DNA of 62,094 bases from Brevundimonas vesicularis NBRC 12165 (GCF_001592205.1 NZ_BCWM01000019.1:1-62094); one strand, 5' to 3'. Numbered from the stretch's first letter, positions 36,011 to 46,575 are shown. Made by a program: numbers and translations. The notes: generated by a model not told the origin, from the letters alone.

Positions 36011-38599
36011 ATGAATCTCGAACTCTATTCCGACCGCGCCAAACAGGCCTTCCAGTCGGCCCAGTCGCTGGCCCTGGCCCGCCGGCACCAGCAGTTCGCG
36101 CCCGAGCATCTGCTCAAGGTGCTGCTGGAGGAACGCGACGGCCTGGCCCGCAATCTGATCAAGGCCGCCGGCGGCGACGCCCGCCGCGCCGAAGCCGATG
36201 TCGAAACGGCGCTGAAGAAGCGCGCCCAGGTCACCGGCGGCTCGGGCCAGCTCTATCTGGATGGAGACACCGCGCGCGTCTTCGCCGCCGCCGAGGCGGC
36301 GTCCAAGACCGCCGGCGACGCCTTCGTCACCACCGAACGGCTGCTGGCGGCGCTCGCCAGGGAGGGCGGGGTCGCCGCCGAGGTCCTGAAGGCTTCGGGC
36401 GTCACCGCCGACAAGCTGGAGGCCGCCATCGCCGAGGTGAGAAAGGGCAAGACCGCCGATTCCGCCGGCGCCGAGGACGGCTATGACGCCTTGAAACGCT
36501 ACGCCCGCGACCTGACCCTGGCCGCCCGCGACGGCAAGATCGACCCGGTCATCGGCCGCGACGAAGAGATCCGCCGCACCATCCAGGTCCTGGCCCGCCG
36601 CACCAAGAACAACCCTGTCCTGATCGGCGAGCCCGGCGTCGGCAAGACCGCCATCGTCGAGGGCCTGGCCCTGCGCATCGTCAACGGCGACGTGCCCGAA
36701 TCCCTGCGCGACAAGACCGTCATGGCGCTGGACATGGGCAGCCTGATCGCCGGCGCGAAGTATCGCGGCGAGTTCGAGGAGCGTCTGAAATCCGTCCTGT
36801 CCGAGGTCTCGGCGGCCGAGGGCGGCATCATCCTGTTCATCGACGAGATGCACACCCTGGTCGGCGCCGGAAAGGGCGACGGGGCCATGGACGCGTCCAA
36901 CCTGCTGAAGCCGGCTCTGGCGCGCGGCGAGCTGCACTGCGTCGGCGCCACGACCCTGGATGAATACCGCAAGCACGTCGAAAAGGACGCCGCGCTGGCC
37001 CGCCGCTTCCAGCCGGTCTTTGTCGCCGAACCGACGGTGGAGGACACCGTCTCCATCCTGCGCGGCCTGAAGGAGAAGTACGAGGTCCACCACGGCGTGC
37101 GCATTTCCGACAGCGCGATTGTGGCCGCAGCCACTTTGTCGAACCGCTACATCACCGACCGCTTCCTGCCGGACAAGGCCATCGACTTGATCGACGAGGC
37201 CGCCAGCCGCGTGCGCATGGCCGTGGACTCCAAGCCCGAGGCCCTGGACGAGATCGACCGCCGCCTGGTCCAGCTGAAGATCGAACGCGAGGCCCTGAAG
37301 AAGGAAACCGACCAGGCCTCCCAACACCGTCTGGAAAAGCTGGAGGACGAGATCGCCGATCTGGAGGGCCAGTCCGACGACCTGACCGCCCAGTGGAAGG
37401 CCGAAAAGGACAAGGTCGGCCAGGGCGCCCAACTGCGCGAAACCCTGGACCGCCTGCGCCTGGAACTCGCCAACGCCCAGCGCGCCGGCGACCTGGGCCG
37501 GGCGTCAGAGATCGCCTACGGCCAGATCCCTCAGATCGAAAAGCAGCTCGAAGACGCCGAGGCCAATGAGACCTCCGGCAAGGGCCCCCTGACCCCCGAG
37601 GTCGTCGACGCCGAACAGATCGCCGCCGTCGTCAGCCGCTGGACCGGCGTGCCTGTCGACAAGATGCTGGAGGGCGAGCGCGAGAAACTGCTCCAGATGG
37701 AAACCGCGCTCGGCGGTCGCGTGGTGGGTCAGGACGAGGCCCTGGCCGCCGTCTCCGACGCTGTGCGCCGCGCTCGCGCCGGCCTGAACGATCCCAACCG
37801 ACCGCTGGGCAGCTTCCTGTTCCTGGGCCCGACCGGCGTGGGCAAGACCGAACTGACCAAGGCGCTGGCCGAGTTCCTGTTCGACGACGAGGCGGCCATC
37901 ACCCGACTGGATATGTCGGAATATATGGAGAAGCACAGCGTCTCCCGCCTGATCGGCGCCCCTCCCGGCTATGTCGGCTATGACGAGGGCGGCGCCCTGA
38001 CCGAGGCCGTGCGTCGTCGCCCCTATCAGGTCGTCCTGTTCGACGAGGTCGAAAAGGCCCACCCCGACGTCTTCAACGTGCTGTTGCAAGTGCTCGACGA
38101 CGGCCGCCTGACGGACGGCCAGGGTCGCACCATCGATTTCAGGAACACCCTGATCATCATGACCTCCAACCTGGGCAGCCAGTATCTGGCCGATCAGGGC
38201 GAGGGCGATGATGTGGAGGCCGTGCGCCCCTTCGTCATGGACGCCGTGCGCGCCCACTTCCGGCCCGAGTTCCTGAACCGGATCGATGAGATCATCCTGT
38301 TCCACCGCCTGGGCCGCGACCAGATGGGCGGCATCGTCCGCATCCAGCTGTCACGCTTCGAGAAGCTTCTCGCCGACCGCCGCCTGACCCTGGACCTGGA
38401 CGACAGCGCCCTGGCCTGGCTCGCCGACCGCGGCTACGACCCCGCCTATGGCGCGCGACCCCTGAAACGCGTCATCCAGAAGGACCTTGTCGACCCGATC
38501 GCGAGAAAGCTGCTAGCCGGCGAGATCGAGGACGGCGGCGTGATCGCCGTCACCGCCGGCGAGGGCGGATTGGAGATCGGGAAGATGCGGGTGCATTAA
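36011..38599 (+). CDS. clpB: ATP-dependent disaggregase ClpB
   Basis: An 862-residue Hsp100 chaperone that solubilises aggregates with DnaK. Order: ClpN repeats ([18 protein letters not shown], ~1-145), AAA1 (Walker A GEPGVGKT, Walker [16 protein letters not shown]), the ClpB-specific coiled-coil M domain (~400-525), AAA2 ([23 protein letters not shown]) and the D2-small C-terminus ([13 protein letters not shown]). Full length; RBS GAGGGGAC upstream. Usually heat-shock controlled. The next gene starts 26 bases later but differs in composition and is probably an insertion. Confidence 0.98.
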   Translation: MNLELYSDRAKQAFQSAQSLALARRHQQFAPEHLLKVLLEERDGLARNLIKAAGGDARRAEADVETALKKRAQVTGGSGQLYLDGDTARVFAAAEAASKTAGDAFVTTERLLAALAREGGVAAEVLKASGVTADKLEAAIAEVRKGKTADSAGAEDGYDALKRYARDLTLAARDGKIDPVIGRDEEIRRTIQVLARRTKNNPVLIGEPGVGKTAIVEGLALRIVNGDVPESLRDKTVMALDMGSLIAGAKYRGEFEERLKSVLSEVSAAEGGIILFIDEMHTLVGAGKGDGAMDASNLLKPALARGELHCVGATTLDEYRKHVEKDAALARRFQPVFVAEPTVEDTVSILRGLKEKYEVHHGVRISDSAIVAAATLSNRYITDRFLPDKAIDLIDEAASRVRMAVDSKPEALDEIDRRLVQLKIEREALKKETDQASQHRLEKLEDEIADLEGQSDDLTAQWKAEKDKVGQGAQLRETLDRLRLELANAQRAGDLGRASEIAYGQIPQIEKQLEDAEANETSGKGPLTPEVVDAEQIAAVVSRWTGVPVDKMLEGEREKLLQMETALGGRVVGQDEALAAVSDAVRRARAGLNDPNRPLGSFLFLGPTGVGKTELTKALAEFLFDDEAAITRLDMSEYMEKHSVSRLIGAPPGYVGYDEGGALTEAVRRRPYQVVLFDEVEKAHPDVFNVLLQVLDDGRLTDGQGRTIDFRNTLIIMTSNLGSQYLADQGEGDDVEAVRPFVMDAVRAHFRPEFLNRIDEIILFHRLGRDQMGGIVRIQLSRFEKLLADRRLTLDLDDSALAWLADRGYDPAYGARPLKRVIQKDLVDPIARKLLAGEIEDGGVIAVTAGEGGLEIGKMRVH

Positions 38600-38625
38600 G
38601 CGACAGGTAAACTAGGCTGACCTGA

Positions 38626-39729
38626 ATGAAAGACGATCCACCAGACTTGAGAAGCGTCACACGGCGTGAGGAAGCCCTCGCTAGCTCCAAAAAACTAAGT
38701 CCGCTGAAGCTCTATTGGGTGGAAACGCCCAGCGCTGAGGAGAACTGCTTCGTAGTAGCGCGCTCTAAAGCGGCAGCGGCTCGTTATGAGCGGAATGGCA
38801 GCGGCTTTGGTACAGAAGATTGTGTAGCCGAATATCTGCTCACGCCTGATGTCTCGTGGCTGAGTTCGGTCGCGCCAGATGGCGTTCTCCTAGATGAGAT
38901 AGTTGCCTTCTACGCACAGCCCGAGGATGTCGTAGAGCTTGGCGTGGGCTGGGTCATTATGGATGGTGATGACTATTTTTCTTGGGGTGAAAGGGAGTTT
39001 TTCCGTCAAGGAGGCATGAATTGGATTGCTTCAGTCTACGAGAAGCCAAGAAATATCGTTATCCGGTCTGTCAGGGGTCTTCTCGAAATCGTTGAACGGG
39101 ATGCTCCCGGCGAATGGCTTTTTCGCGGTCAATCATCCTGTCGATGGGGTCTGCAGGCTAGCGTGCATAGGCTTCGGAGCGCTGACCTCGGCCCGTCAGA
39201 ACTGCGAGATTATGAGCGAAGAATAGTCGGGGAGTTCAGACGCCGCGCTCGGAGTTTATTGCCCGCGCCACCTTCAACCATCTGGGAATGGTTGGTTCTT
39301 GCGCAACATTTCGGACTACCGACCCGTCTATTGGATTGGACGGAAAATCCTTTGGTAGCTCTTTACCTCTCAGTACGCGATAATGACGGGGTGTCAGACG
39401 ATGGCCAAATCTTTGCTTATCGTCACGGGGCTCCTGAAATCGATTTGGAGTCCACGATTGATCCCTTTAATATTCAGAGGATTGAGGTTGTTCGCCCGCC
39501 CTATTTGGATCAACGGGTGATTATTCAGCGTTCGGTATTTACCGTCGAGCCTCACCCGTTGGAGTGTGAGGATACGGAGTCGGAAGACTTAAGATATTGG
39601 AACGTATCGGGTTTGGTCGCAGATGAAATTCGCGAGGAATTGGCAAGCTTGGGCATTTCGGAAAGTACTTTGTTTCCAGGACTTGATACTTTGGCTAAAG
39701 ACATCAAATTTGACTCCCGGTTGTGGTAA
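38626..39729 (+). CDS. FRG-domain protein
   Basis: A 367-residue protein with visibly lower GC than neighbours. Residues ~25-130 form an N-terminal unit (LKLYWVETPSAEENCFVVAR..) I do not recognise. Residues ~155-300 are an FRG domain: WLFRGQSSCRWGLQASVHRL, DYERRIVGEFRRRARSLL and LAQHFGLPTRLLDWTENPLVALYLSV. FRG domains are of uncertain activity, sometimes linked with ADP-ribosyltransferase-like folds, and recur in phage-defence and toxin loci. No partner gene is adjacent apart from palindromic repeats and the GIY-YIG gene downstream. Likely horizontally gained. ATG at 38626; no strong ribosome site, so translation may depend on clpB readthrough. Confidence 0.8.
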   Translation: MKDDPPDLRSVTRREEALASSKKLSPLKLYWVETPSAEENCFVVARSKAAAARYERNGSGFGTEDCVAEYLLTPDVSWLSSVAPDGVLLDEIVAFYAQPEDVVELGVGWVIMDGDDYFSWGEREFFRQGGMNWIASVYEKPRNIVIRSVRGLLEIVERDAPGEWLFRGQSSCRWGLQASVHRLRSADLGPSELRDYERRIVGEFRRRARSLLPAPPSTIWEWLVLAQHFGLPTRLLDWTENPLVALYLSVRDNDGVSDDGQIFAYRHGAPEIDLESTIDPFNIQRIEVVRPPYLDQRVIIQRSVFTVEPHPLECEDTESEDLRYWNVSGLVADEIREELASLGISESTLFPGLDTLAKDIKFDSRLW

Positions 39730-39796
39730 CTTTTTACAGCACCCGACGGGCTGTAATTATTGCCGTGCCCGTCATACGGTAAGCAACGCCTCGTTC

Positions 39797-39973
39797 CTTT
39801 CGTCATCCTCCGGCAAGCCGCGTCTTCGCGGCGCAGACCGGGGGACCCAGCGGCGCCGTCAGGCGAAATCCTTCCGCCGCACGATGCGAGAAGACCTGGT
39901 CCGCGACAGGATCGCGCTCTCGCGCGCCGCTGGGTCCCCCGGTTCCGCTGCGCGGCCCGGAGGATGACGAAAG
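39797..39973. mobile_element. MITE-like palindromic element, copy 1
   Basis: A 177-bp element with a perfect 17-bp terminal inverted repeat, CTTTCGTCATCCTCCGG and its complement at 39957-39973. Inside, ACCGGGGGACCCAGCGGCG and CGCCGCTGGGTCCCCCGG form a second inverted pair. No ORF. A further GATGACGAAAG half-end occurs at 39991-40001. No clear target duplication. The same element recurs at 40377. Confidence 0.8.
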
Positions 39974-40026
39974 CAGAGAGCGGCGAACGGGATGACGAAA
40001 GACAGTGTACGGCCTAGGTTACGTCC

Positions 40027-40368
40027 ATGCCGACGCATCGGACGTTTATCGCGACCTACATCATGGCCAGCGGGCGCAACGGCACGCTCTATACCGGCAT
40101 GACGGCGAACCTGGAGGCGCGGGTCTGGAAGCATCGCAGCGGCGTGTTCGAGGGCTTCTCCGCCTCGCATGGATGCACGCGGTTGGTCTGGTTCGAGCGG
40201 CACGCCTGGGTGGTCGAGGCTATCGCCCGCGAGAAGCGGATCAAGAAGTGGCTGCGGGACTGGAAGCTGAAGCTGATCGAGTCGGAGAATCCGGAATGGC
40301 GGGATCTGGCCGAGGACTGGTTTCCGGTGAACGATCCGAACTGGCGGCCGCCGGTTGAAGAGGATTGA
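40027..40368 (+). CDS. GIY-YIG nuclease-superfamily protein (UPF0213-like)
   Basis: A 113-residue single-domain GIY-YIG protein. The two-strand signature reads TYIMAS..GTLYTGMT, followed by the conserved Arg in LEARVWKHR, the family's hydrophobic LVWFERH segment and the catalytic-type Glu in AIAREKRIKKW. It belongs to the small YhbQ/UPF0213 group of putative endonucleases, often multi-copy in alphaproteobacteria. It sits exactly between two copies of a palindromic element, an arrangement like REP-associated transposase loci. Whether it acts on those repeats is unknown. Confidence 0.88.
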   Translation: MPTHRTFIATYIMASGRNGTLYTGMTANLEARVWKHRSGVFEGFSASHGCTRLVWFERHAWVVEAIAREKRIKKWLRDWKLKLIESENPEWRDLAEDWFPVNDPNWRPPVEED

Positions 40369-40376
40369 TCCATTCT

Positions 40377-40559
40377 TTTCGTCATCCTCCGGCGACCCTC
40401 GCGAAAGCGGGGGGAGACCGGGGAACCCAGCGGCGCGCGTGAGCGCGAACCTGTCGCGGACGCAGTGTTCAAACATCGCGATGCGGGCGGATCGCCTTCG
40501 GCGCCGCTGGGTCCTCCGGTCTGCGCCGCGGAGGCGCGGCATGCCGGAGGATGACGAAA
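40377..40559. mobile_element. MITE-like palindromic element, copy 2
   Basis: A 183-bp second copy with 16-bp perfect termini TTTCGTCATCCTCCGG / CCGGAGGATGACGAAA and the same inner inverted pair (ACCGGGGAACCCAGCGGCG, CGCCGCTGGGTCCTCCGGT). The centre differs from copy 1, while ends and inner arms are conserved, as expected if the palindrome is under selection or recently mobile. It begins 8 bases after the GIY-YIG stop codon. Confidence 0.8.
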
Positions 40560-40710
40560 TAAGTGGCAGCCGTCTTAATCGAGATGGGTCCCGCCAACGA
40601 TTTCAACACCCTGCCGCCCGCCAGCGTCATCCTCCTGCCCATGCCTCCAAACCGTGCGATCCTGTCTCGGTTCGTCCGCAGGGGACGCATCGCACGGTCG
40701 GGGAGGGCCA

Positions 40711-40763
40711 AATCAGACGAATTAGACGAATTAGACGGTGTTTTTGTCCGCCGACCGTCTGAT
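40711..40763 (-). terminator. Hairpin with tandem 9-bp repeats after prmC
   Basis: On the minus strand AGACGGT and ACCGTCT form a 7-bp stem, then three tandem units (CGTCTAATT, CGTCTAATT, CGTCTGATT) follow. An outer pair ATCAGACG (40712-40719) / CGTCTGAT (40756-40763) also exists. This is a probable prmC terminator; the repeat makes two alternative stems possible. Confidence 0.5.
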
Positions 40764-40768
40764 CTCGG

Positions 40769-41680
40769 TCAGTCCTGCGGGATGGGGTTGGTGCGCGGGT
40801 CCGGGCCGTTGGTGACGACGCGGTCGCGTTCGCCCAGGTCCTTGATGATCTTGACGTCGGTGAAGCCGGCGGCCTCGAACAGTTCCTTGACCTGCGGGCC
40901 CTGGTCAAAGCCGATCTCGACGGCGAAGACGCCCAGCGGCTTCAGGATGCGTTTCACCTCGGGCGCCAGGTCGCGGTAAGCCTGCAAGCCGTCCGGGCCG
41001 CCGTCCAGGGCCAGGTGCGGGTCGTGGTCGCGGACCTCCGGGTCCAGGGTCGCGATATGGTCGGTCGGGATATAGGGCGGGTTGGACAGCACCAGGTCGA
41101 AGCTGGCGTCGCCGAAGCCCGCCGCCCATTCGGTGCGCAGGAAGGTCGCGCGGTCGTTCAGGTCCAGGTTGGCGGCGTTCTCCTTGGCCACCGCCAGGGC
41201 CTCGGACGAGATGTCGGTGCCGACCCCGCGCGCGGCCGGCCGCTCGGCCAGAAGCGCCAACAGGATCGCGCCCGAGCCGGTGCCCAGGTCGATGACGTCG
41301 AAGGCCTCGGTCTTGCCGAAGGCCAGCATGGAGACGTCCATCAGGGTCTCGGTGTCGGGGCGGGGGCTGAGGACGTCAGGGGTGACGTTCAGCATGATCT
41401 TCCAGAAGCCCTTCTTGCCGACGATGCGCGAGACGGGTTCGCGCTTCAGCCGGCGCTCGACCATGGCCTCATAGGCGCTCAGCTGGTCGGCGGTGATGGG
41501 CCGATAGGGGTCGGTCAGGATGTCCATGCGGCTGGCGCCGGCGGCGGCCTCCAGCAGCAGGCGGGCGTCGATGGCGGGGCTGTCGATGCGGCCGGTCTTC
41601 AGCCGGGCCTGCGCCGCCTTCCAGGCGGTCAGCAGGGTCGGGGCGTCGGTGTCGGACTTGGGCGTGATGGGGTCGGTCAT
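40769..41680 (-). CDS. prmC: Release-factor glutamine methyltransferase
   Basis: A 303-residue enzyme that N5-methylates the Gln of the GGQ motif in RF1/RF2, raising termination efficiency. The N-terminal helical domain (~1-90) has LLLEAAAGASRMD; the SAM-binding motif I is IDLGTGSGAILLAL (~130-143), and the catalytic NPPY is at ~200-203. Ends IPQD. It is usually directly after prfA; no prfA is in this window, so the pair has been split. Confidence 0.95.
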   Translation of the reverse strand: MTDPITPKSDTDAPTLLTAWKAAQARLKTGRIDSPAIDARLLLEAAAGASRMDILTDPYRPITADQLSAYEAMVERRLKREPVSRIVGKKGFWKIMLNVTPDVLSPRPDTETLMDVSMLAFGKTEAFDVIDLGTGSGAILLALLAERPAARGVGTDISSEALAVAKENAANLDLNDRATFLRTEWAAGFGDASFDLVLSNPPYIPTDHIATLDPEVRDHDPHLALDGGPDGLQAYRDLAPEVKRILKPLGVFAVEIGFDQGPQVKELFEAAGFTDVKIIKDLGERDRVVTNGPDPRTNPIPQD

Positions 41681-41760
41681 GGGCGTTGATTGGCCCGGCC
41701 CGGCGCCGATTTCAAGCGCGACGGGAGGAACGCGAGGCCAGCTTGACCGTTCGCGTCGGG

Positions 41761-43047
41761 ATGACTGCGCGCCGCCCCTCCCGCCTCGCCCCGCTTCGCA
41801 ACCTGTTCGCCCGGGCGCCCGCGCCGTCTGAGCGGGGTCGGGTATGGAAGTTCCTGGCCGCCGCCGCCGGGGGTCTGGCCGCCGGCGCCGGCACCGCCCA
41901 CCTGCTCTACAGCCAGGGGCACAAGGTCGGGGTCGAGCTGCGCGCCCCCCGCCCCGAACCCCTGCCGCCCAAGGTCCCCACGCCCGAGGACTACGAGGCC
42001 CAGGAGCCCGGTCGCGGCCGCATGGCCAAACGGCCCGAGCACATTCCGCACAGAGGCTGGTCCGACATCGTCTGGCGCACTGGCGGGTCCTATTTCGGCG
42101 ACCGGGTCGGCTTCGTCGCCGGCGGCGTGACCTTCTTCACCCTGCTGTCGCTGTTCCCGCTGCTGGGGACGTTCGTCACCCTCTACGGCCTGTTCGCCGA
42201 TCCGGCCGACGCCTGGGGCCGGCTGCAGTTCCTCTACGCCCTGCTGCCCGACAGCATCGCCGAGTTCTTGGGCGGGGAGATGCAGCGGCTGGCCGAGAAC
42301 TCCAACAGCCAGCTGACCTTCACCCTGGCCTGGACCCTGGCCCTGTCGCTATGGACCGCCAACGGGGCGGTCAAGGTGCTGTTCTACGGCCTGAACGTCG
42401 CCTACCACGAGGTCGAGCGCCGCAACATCGTGCGCTACAACCTGATCTGCATGGCCTTCACCGTCGGGGCCATCATCGCCGTGCTGCTGACCTCGGTCCT
42501 TGTCGTCGGCGTGCCGGTGGTGGTGCGGTTGTTCGGGCTGGAGGAGGAATGGGGCCTGATCGCCCCGCTGCGCTGGCCGCTGCTGCTGGCGGGCTATATC
42601 GCCGCCCTGACCGTCATCTACCGTTTCGGTCCCTGCCGTCAGCGCGCGCGCTGGCGCTGGGTCACGCCGGGCGCGATCTTCGCGGCGGTCCTCAGCCTGA
42701 CCGTGTCCTTCTTGTTCAGCTGGTATCTATCCAACTTCGTGCGGACCGACAGCTACGGCCCGCTGGCGGCCATGATGGGTTTCCTGCTGTGGACCTGGCT
42801 GTCGGTGCAGGTGATCCTCATGGGCGCCGAGATGAACGCCGAGATCGAGCACCAGACCGCCGTGGACACCACGACCGGCAAGCCCCTGCCGATCGGCGAG
42901 CGCGGCGCCAAGGTCGCCGACAGCATCGGCGCCCGACGCGGCAACCCAGCAGCTCTCGCCTTCACCCAGCGCCAGGCCGAGCGGGTGGCGGACCGCCTGC
43001 GCGGCCGCCAGAACCGCAAGGCCGCCGAGCGCGTCGCTACAGAATGA
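41761..43047 (+). CDS. YihY/BrkB-family membrane protein
   Basis: A ~428-residue inner-membrane protein (ATG at 41761; a TTG at 41686 is an alternative). The N-terminus has one membrane segment ([20 protein letters not shown]) and a Pro-rich stretch. The BrkB core follows: [51 protein letters not shown], and [31 protein letters not shown]. The six-helix family was once named ribonuclease BN; its true function is unknown. The stop overlaps hslU's stop by 11 bases in convergent orientation. Confidence 0.85.
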   Translation: MTARRPSRLAPLRNLFARAPAPSERGRVWKFLAAAAGGLAAGAGTAHLLYSQGHKVGVELRAPRPEPLPPKVPTPEDYEAQEPGRGRMAKRPEHIPHRGWSDIVWRTGGSYFGDRVGFVAGGVTFFTLLSLFPLLGTFVTLYGLFADPADAWGRLQFLYALLPDSIAEFLGGEMQRLAENSNSQLTFTLAWTLALSLWTANGAVKVLFYGLNVAYHEVERRNIVRYNLICMAFTVGAIIAVLLTSVLVVGVPVVVRLFGLEEEWGLIAPLRWPLLLAGYIAALTVIYRFGPCRQRARWRWVTPGAIFAAVLSLTVSFLFSWYLSNFVRTDSYGPLAAMMGFLLWTWLSVQVILMGAEMNAEIEHQTAVDTTTGKPLPIGERGAKVADSIGARRGNPAALAFTQRQAERVADRLRGRQNRKAAERVATE

Positions 43048-44338
43048 AACGGCTCAGATCGACGTCCTTGGTCAGGGCGTCCATCTTCTCGCGCACCGCA
43101 TCGCCGTCGAAGGTCACGGTCTGGCCCGACAGGTCCGAGGCCTTGAAGCTGGTTTCTTCCAGCACCCGTTCCATCACGGTCTGAAGCCGGCGCGCGCCGA
43201 TGTTCTCGACCGCGCTGTTGGCCGCCACCGCCGCATCGGCCATCGCCTCGACCGCATCGTCGGTGAAGGTCAGGGTCACGTCCTCGGTCGCCAGCAGGGC
43301 CTGGTTCTGACGGATCAGATTGGCTTCCGGCTCGGTCAGGATGCGCTTGAAGTCGTCGCGCGTCAGGGCCTTCAGCTCGACCCGGATCGGCAGCCGTCCC
43401 TGAAGCTCGGGTAGCAGGTCGCTGGGCTTGGCGACGTGGAAGGCGCCCGAGGCGATGAACAGCACATGGTCGGTCTTCACCGGCCCGTATTTCGTCGAGA
43501 CCGTGGTGCCCTCGATCAGGGGCAGCAAGTCGCGCTGCACCCCCTCACGCGACACGTCCGCGCCGGACGCGCCTTGGCGAGCCGCCACCTTGTCGATCTC
43601 GTCCAGGAAGACGATGCCCTCGTTCTCGGCCAATTTCAGCGCCTCCTGCGTCAGGCTGTCCTGATCCAGCAGCTTGTCGCCCTCTTCGGCGATCAGGGGC
43701 GTCGTCGCATCGCGCACCGTCAGCTTGACCGTCTTGGTGCGCCCGCCGCCCATCTTGCCCAGCATTTCGGACAGGTTCAGCAGGCCGACGTTGCCGCCGC
43801 CCGGAATGTCCAGGCCCTGGATCGGCGAGGCGGTGTCCGCCAGCGCGATCTCGATCTCCTTGTCGTCCAGCTCTCCGGCGCGCAGCTTCTTTCGAAAACT
43901 GTCCCGCGTCGCCGCGCCCGCGCCCGGTCCGACCAGGGCGTCCAGGATTCGGTCCTCGGCGGCGGCCTCGGCCTTGGCCCGCACGTCGCCGCGCCGGCGC
44001 TCGCGCACCATGATCAGCGCGCTTTCGACCAGGTCGCGCACGATCTGATCCACGTCGCGGCCGACATAGCCGACCTCGGTGAACTTGGTCGCTTCGACCT
44101 TCAGGAAGGGCGAGCCCGCCAGCCGCGCCAGCCTCCGCGCGATCTCTGTCTTGCCGACGCCGGTGGGACCGATCATCAGGATGTTCTTGGGCGTCACCTC
44201 ATCGCGCAGGTCCGCCGGCACGCGCTTCCTGCGCCAACGGTTCCTCAGGGCGACGGCGACGGCGCGCTTGGCGTCGTTCTGGCCGACGATATAGCGATCC
44301 AGTTCGGAGACGATCTCGCGGGGGGTCAGTTCGGTCAT
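43037..44338 (-). CDS. hslU: HslU ATPase subunit of HslUV protease
   Basis: A 433-residue AAA+ unfoldase: N domain [35 protein letters not shown], Walker [10 protein letters not shown], pore GYVGRD, the intermediate I domain (~95-230), Walker [10 protein letters not shown], sensor and C-terminal tail SRFIL that inserts into HslV. hslV is not found next to it; upstream is a divergent acetyltransferase gene. Start at 44338 is set by homology; the longer frame to 44401 is not. Confidence 0.96.
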   Translation of the reverse strand: MTELTPREIVSELDRYIVGQNDAKRAVAVALRNRWRRKRVPADLRDEVTPKNILMIGPTGVGKTEIARRLARLAGSPFLKVEATKFTEVGYVGRDVDQIVRDLVESALIMVRERRRGDVRAKAEAAAEDRILDALVGPGAGAATRDSFRKKLRAGELDDKEIEIALADTASPIQGLDIPGGGNVGLLNLSEMLGKMGGGRTKTVKLTVRDATTPLIAEEGDKLLDQDSLTQEALKLAENEGIVFLDEIDKVAARQGASGADVSREGVQRDLLPLIEGTTVSTKYGPVKTDHVLFIASGAFHVAKPSDLLPELQGRLPIRVELKALTRDDFKRILTEPEANLIRQNQALLATEDVTLTFTDDAVEAMADAAVAANSAVENIGARRLQTVMERVLEETSFKASDLSGQTVTFDGDAVREKMDALTKDVDLSRFIL

Positions 44339-44473
44339 GCGACGCAGATAGGAGAGGCCGAACCGTTGCGGGAGAGGGGCGGGGCGTCGCAGCGCGCACA
44401 AAATCCTATCGTCATCGGCGAAAGGGCGTCATGCCGATCGCCAGGACCGCGTTAGCTGCACCAGAGCCCCTTG

Positions 44474-45004
44474 ATGACACCCTTGCAAACGGATCGTCTG
44501 ACCCTTCGATCCTTTCAGGCCGGCGACGCCGCAGACCTGCTCGCCTATCTTCATCATCCGCGCGCCGCCTGTTTCGCCGCGATGGCGCTTCCGGACATGG
44601 CGGCGGCCGAGGCGGAAGTCCTCAAGCGCGCAGCCGAGGACGAACATATCGCCGTCCAGTCCAAGGCCGACGGCCATGTCATCGGCGATGTCTTCGCGAT
44701 GTTCGAGGCGCCGGACACCTGGTCCATCGGCTGGAACTTCAACAGCGCCTATGCGGGCGCCGGCTATGCGTTAGAGGCGGCCCGCGCCCTGGTCGACCAT
44801 CTGTTCAAGGACAAGGCGGCCCGTCGCCTGTGCGCCTATGTCGAGGACGACAATCTGGCGTCACAGAGGCTTTGCGAACGGCTGGGCATGCGTCGAGAAG
44901 GGCTGTTCCGCGAGTTCATCTCGTTCGCGAACGACGCCGCAGGCCAGCCCATCTACGTCAACACGTGTCAGTACGCCCTTCTGCGACACGAATGGTGCGC
45001 CTGA
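44474..45004 (+). CDS. GNAT N-acetyltransferase (RimJ/RimL-like)
   Basis: A 176-residue acetyltransferase beginning MTPLQTDRLTLRSFQAGDAADL, a RimJ/RimL start, with the acetyl-CoA segment YAGAGYALEAARALVDHLF (Q/RxxGxG/A-like) and VEDDNLASQRLCERLGMRREG near the C-terminus. Substrate unknown; members acetylate ribosomal proteins or small molecules. It is divergent from hslU, with 135 bases between starts. No strong ribosome site is visible. Confidence 0.85.
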   Translation: MTPLQTDRLTLRSFQAGDAADLLAYLHHPRAACFAAMALPDMAAAEAEVLKRAAEDEHIAVQSKADGHVIGDVFAMFEAPDTWSIGWNFNSAYAGAGYALEAARALVDHLFKDKAARRLCAYVEDDNLASQRLCERLGMRREGLFREFISFANDAAGQPIYVNTCQYALLRHEWCA

Positions 45005-45011
45005 CGGTCAG

Positions 45012-45043
45012 CAAAAAGGCGTCCCCCGATCGGAGGACGCCTT
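45012..45043 (-). terminator. Terminator of ppa
   Basis: AAGGCGTCC (45016-45024) pairs with GGACGCCTT (45035-45043). On the minus strand the stem runs into TTTTTGC, an intrinsic terminator for ppa; it may also stop the convergent GNAT transcript. Confidence 0.8.
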
Positions 45044-45069
45044 AAGGCTTCAAGCGCTCGTCGCCCGGA

Positions 45070-45630
45070 TCAAGCGGCGTTGGCGGCCTTGTTCTTGGCC
45101 AGCTTGTCCTGGTGGGCCTGCATGCCCTTGGCGATCAGGTCGGCGGCCTCGCCGGCGTCGCCCCAGCCCTCGACCTTGACCGACTTGCCCTTCTCCAGAT
45201 CCTTGTAGCGGGTGAAGAAGTGCTCGATCTGCTCGATCAGGATGGCGGGCAGCTGACGATAGCTGGCGATCTCGGTGTAGTAGGGGTTCAGCTTGTCGAC
45301 CGGCACGGCCAGGATCTTCTCGTCGCCGCCGGCCTCGTCCGTCATCTTCAGCACGCCGATGGGACGCGAGCGGATGACGCAGCCCGGAACGACCGGCGTC
45401 GGGTTCAGCACGATAACGTCGCAGGGGTCGCCGTCGTCCGACAGGGTGTGCGGCACGAAACCGTAGTTGCCCGGATAGTACATGGCGGTGTGCAGGAAGC
45501 GGTCGACGAACAGCGCGCCCGAGGCCTTGTCCATCTCGTATTTCACCGGCAGGCCGCCCTGCGGAATTTCGATGATGACGTTGATGTCCCAGGGAGCGTT
45601 CGGGCCGACGGGAATGGCGTCGAGGTTCAT
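45070..45630 (-). CDS. ppa: Inorganic pyrophosphatase
   Basis: A 186-residue family I soluble pyrophosphatase. The active-site signature [10 protein letters not shown] holds the metal-binding Asp triad, with KYEMDK and [17 protein letters not shown] around it, and KPYYTE-like [10 protein letters not shown] later. It hydrolyses PPi to drive biosynthesis. The Met at 45630 (MNLDAIPVG) is chosen by homology. Transcribed alone. Confidence 0.97.
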   Translation of the reverse strand: MNLDAIPVGPNAPWDINVIIEIPQGGLPVKYEMDKASGALFVDRFLHTAMYYPGNYGFVPHTLSDDGDPCDVIVLNPTPVVPGCVIRSRPIGVLKMTDEAGGDEKILAVPVDKLNPYYTEIASYRQLPAILIEQIEHFFTRYKDLEKGKSVKVEGWGDAGEAADLIAKGMQAHQDKLAKNKAANAA

Positions 45631-45769
45631 GGCGGGTCTTTGCTGCGACTGCGAAACTTTGAAAGGCGAAGGGTGATAGGCTCCCCGGCCCGTCACGGCA
45701 AGGGCGACATGTGGCGAACACGGGCCTGGCGGACTTGCGTCGCGGCGCATCATCGCGGACATCTGGATC

Positions 45770-46453
45770 ATGACCTGGACCGATTGGGCGGCGCTGGCCC
45801 TCTTCTTCATCTGCTGGCTGGGATACAGCCCCATCCTGGCTTTCATCAGCCGAAGGGGCGGCTCGCTGAACCAGGACATGGAGCATGTCCGGGCGGCCTG
45901 GATGCAATCCATGACCCATCGCGAGATGAAGCTGATCGACAGCCAGCTGATGGGTCATTCCATCAACTCCGCCTCCTTCTTCGCCTCCACCAACCTGCTG
46001 CTGATCGCGGCGGTCGCGGGCATCCTGTTCGGCGGCGAGAGCGCGCTTCAGGGGTTCGCCGCCGTCGGCGCCGAAAACGTGCCGATGAAGATTCTGGAGG
46101 CCAAGCTGGCGCTGGTGCTGATCTGCCTGGCGCGCGGCTTTCTGGATTTCATCTGGGCGCTGCGTCAGATGAACTACGCCCTGGCGCTGATCGGCGCGGC
46201 GCCGGAGATCCACACCAAGACCGACCGCAAGGCTTTCAGCGAGGCGGCGGGCCAGCTTCTGAACCCGGCGCTCAGTTCCTTCAGTCAGGGTGTGCGCGGC
46301 TATTACTTCGCCCTGGCGGCGGCGGCCTGGCTGTTTGGACCGCTGTGGCTGGCCTTGGGCGTGGCGTCCTCGTTCGGCCTGTTGATCTATCGTCAGGAAG
46401 CGTCGCCCGCCGCTCGCGCCATTCGCAATGCGCGGCGGCTGTTGGACAACTAA
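45770..46453 (+). CDS. DUF599 membrane protein
   Basis: A 227-residue inner-membrane protein with ~4-5 helices. [23 protein letters not shown] is the first, [24 protein letters not shown] the second; the soluble [16 protein letters not shown] loop between is conserved in DUF599. Later [33 protein letters not shown] and the C-terminal helix pair. Function unknown. It starts 139 bases from divergent ppa. Confidence 0.8.
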   Translation: MTWTDWAALALFFICWLGYSPILAFISRRGGSLNQDMEHVRAAWMQSMTHREMKLIDSQLMGHSINSASFFASTNLLLIAAVAGILFGGESALQGFAAVGAENVPMKILEAKLALVLICLARGFLDFIWALRQMNYALALIGAAPEIHTKTDRKAFSEAAGQLLNPALSSFSQGVRGYYFALAAAAWLFGPLWLALGVASSFGLLIYRQEASPAARAIRNARRLLDN

Positions 46454-46575
46454 GCCGATCCTTTCGCAGTTGCGAGATTAAGCACCCGTCCGACTTTCGT
46501 CGAAAGAGCGCCGTCTTGTCAGGCGACCCGCCATATTTGCGTAACAAGGCGTGACCATGCGAGCGCGCATGGGTC

